Assembly: GCF_009662475.1 (NCBI RefSeq)
Contig: NZ_CP045571.1
Span: 680,501 to 744,500, forward strand
DNA length: 64,000 nucleotides
DNA from: Acidithiobacillus thiooxidans ATCC 19377
GTDB taxonomy: Bacteria; Pseudomonadota; Gammaproteobacteria; Acidithiobacillales; Acidithiobacillaceae
Direction of reading: 5' to 3'
Numbering within the stretch: the first letter of the stretch is position 1; each line of letters begins with the position of its first letter. The notes below the pieces were generated by a model that was not told where the DNA came from, ran no database searches, and worked only from the letters and a program-made list of their open reading frames with translations. Below, in pieces: positions 62,931 to 64,000 of this stretch. The position numbers were made by a program, and so were the translations under genes.

Positions 62931-63962
62931 TTACTCCGGCAGCTGCATGGTTACGCAGTGCAGGCTGCCATGTTGGCGGGCAAGTTCCAGACAGGGGATA
63001 GACACAATCTGACGGTCCGGGAAAGTCGTTTGAAGACGCTGGACGGCAATATGATCCGCAGGATCATCATAGACGGGGAGTAAGACGGCTCCATTGAGGA
63101 TCAAAAAATTGGCATAAGTCAGAGGCAAGCGGTTGTCCTCCTCATCCCATTGCGCCTGTGCCCAGGGGAGGGGAATCAGATGGTAAGCCTGCCCATCATG
63201 ACTGCGCAGGGCGCTGAGTTCCGCAGCCATTTGCTGCAAAGCCGCAAAGTGACTGTCGTTGGGATCATCACAACTTTGATAAGCGATGGTATGCGGATTG
63301 CAAAAGCGCGCCAGAGTATCGATGTGTGCATCGGTATCATCGCCTTCCAGATGCCCACTGTGCAGCCAGAGTACGCGCTGCATGCCAAGCTGCTGGCATA
63401 AGGCGCTTTCAATTTCCGCAGCTGACCATTGTGGATTGCGATTGGCGGAAAGCAGGCAGGCGCTGGTCGTCAGCAAAGTACCATGACCATCACTTTCAAT
63501 ACTGCCGCCTTCCAGCACCATTCCCGAAATTTCCAGGGAACATTTGCCAAAAGCCTGATGGGCATGGAGATGACGCGTAATCTGATTGTCCAGGTCGGCG
63601 CGAAACTTGAGGCCCCAGGCATTAAAGCCAAAATCCAGCAATTTGCGTTCCCCTGCTGAATTCTTAAGGGTGAGTGGTCCGTGATCACGCGCCCAGGAGT
63701 CATTGCTAGGCACCAGATACAGATGGCAGTGGGACATGTTGGCGTGGACATTCTCCAGGCGCCGTTCACAATCCCGTAAACTTTCGCGGTCATGGCAGGC
63801 CACCAGCAGATGCTCGCGCAGACTGATTTCCCTGGCAATCTGCACAAAAACCGGAAGGACCTCATCCAGCCGGAGTGCCCAGTCACTTTCTGGATGGGGC
63901 CAGGTCAGTTGTACACCCCACTGCGGAGCCCATTCGGCGGGGAGTGTATAGTTGGTCTGCAT
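62931..63962 (-). CDS. aguA: Agmatine deiminase / peptidylarginine-deiminase family
   Basis: A 343-aa enzyme of the guanidine-modifying superfamily, converting agmatine to N-carbamoylputrescine. Catalytic features: SNDSWARDHGPL and GMVLEGGSIESDGHGTLLTT (substrate Asp/Glu), HSGHLEGDDTDAHID (His), and the nucleophile Cys near the end in GSLHCVTMQLPE. Length is slightly below the usual 365 aa but all motifs are present. No neighbouring aguB (N-carbamoylputrescine amidase) is visible; it may lie beyond 64000. The start at 63962 has GGAAGGAATTCACT upstream. Confidence 0.93.
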   Translation of the reverse strand: MQTNYTLPAEWAPQWGVQLTWPHPESDWALRLDEVLPVFVQIAREISLREHLLVACHDRESLRDCERRLENVHANMSHCHLYLVPSNDSWARDHGPLTLKNSAGERKLLDFGFNAWGLKFRADLDNQITRHLHAHQAFGKCSLEISGMVLEGGSIESDGHGTLLTTSACLLSANRNPQWSAAEIESALCQQLGMQRVLWLHSGHLEGDDTDAHIDTLARFCNPHTIAYQSCDDPNDSHFAALQQMAAELSALRSHDGQAYHLIPLPWAQAQWDEEDNRLPLTYANFLILNGAVLLPVYDDPADHIAVQRLQTTFPDRQIVSIPCLELARQHGSLHCVTMQLPE

Positions 63963-64000
63963 AGTGAATTCCTTCCAGAGGCGATGCCTACATCATAGGC

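Noticed and set aside
1-64000. CRISPR array, rRNA genes, further tRNA genes
   Set aside because: I looked in the gaps between genes and saw no regularly spaced repeats, rRNA segments or other tRNA folds; without tools a degenerate case could be missed.

Overview
The window looks like a chromosomal segment of an Acidithiobacillus species of the iron-oxidising type (A. ferrooxidans / ferrivorans relatives). The basis is mixed. GC is about 55 percent in housekeeping genes. A cyoABCD-ctaA-ctaB quinol-oxidase cluster is present. Three insertion sequences belong to the IS256, IS630 and ISL3 families; the IS256 and ISL3 copies have about the lengths I remember for IST2 and ISAfe1 of that genus. No 16S or other species marker is present, so the species call is inference.

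Layout. 1-1919 is the right edge of an integrative element: a partial unknown gene, a tyrosine integrase, a leader ORF and repeated putative integrase sites, ending exactly at the 3' end of tRNA-Arg(CCT). 2070-18748 is core genome: a Ca/Na-type antiporter, deaD and cspA around a shared terminator, a VpsR-like regulator, priA, the ubiA-ubiC-methyltransferase set, the miaB-ybeZ-ybeY-ybeX-lnt operon, and pmbA. An IS256 element follows at 18822-20236. Next to it lies a 197-bp fold-back sequence with a perfect 29-bp inverted repeat. 20478-30425 is a metal-homeostasis region: bfd and bfr, a DUF1826 protein, a COG0523 metallochaperone GTPase, a FeoC-like protein, a Met/His-rich mini membrane protein, an OprB-like porin split by an IS630 element, and a four-gene ABC metal importer (binding protein, ATPase, two permeases). 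Two nearly identical palindromes (TGCAAC-NAA-GTTGCA) sit at the GTPase promoter and the importer/porin divergent promoters and are probably Zur operators. Fur-like boxes overlap the bfd, FeoC-like and porin promoters.

30430-39363 carries a decayed DUF1778 antitoxin, a GNAT protein, membrane proteins, an MmyB-type regulator divergent from a methyltransferase with a visible operator, leuC-small membrane gene-leuD, pdxH, rpiA and a DJ-1/PfpI protein. A strikingly AT-rich 500-bp gap precedes the terminal-oxidase cluster (cyoABCD, ctaA-like, ctaB, MFS) at 39900-47325; ctaA and ctaB are abruptly GC-rich. 47345-53145 is carA-carB-greA-uppP on the minus strand, with a promoter and an intrinsic terminator in the carA leader. 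53285-58598 has a lipoprotein, tspO, a YgjP-like peptidase, YceI, a marR-emrB-uspA operon with a visible MarR operator.

58758-62875 is an AT-rich, apparently acquired locus of three exported proteins: a stand-alone LprI-type (lysozyme-inhibitor-like) protein, a 410-aa fusion of the same domain to a pesticin-type muramidase domain (split by an ISL3 element but exactly restorable), and a Cys-containing exported protein of unknown function. This is the most unusual locus in the window. The window closes with an agmatine-deiminase gene.
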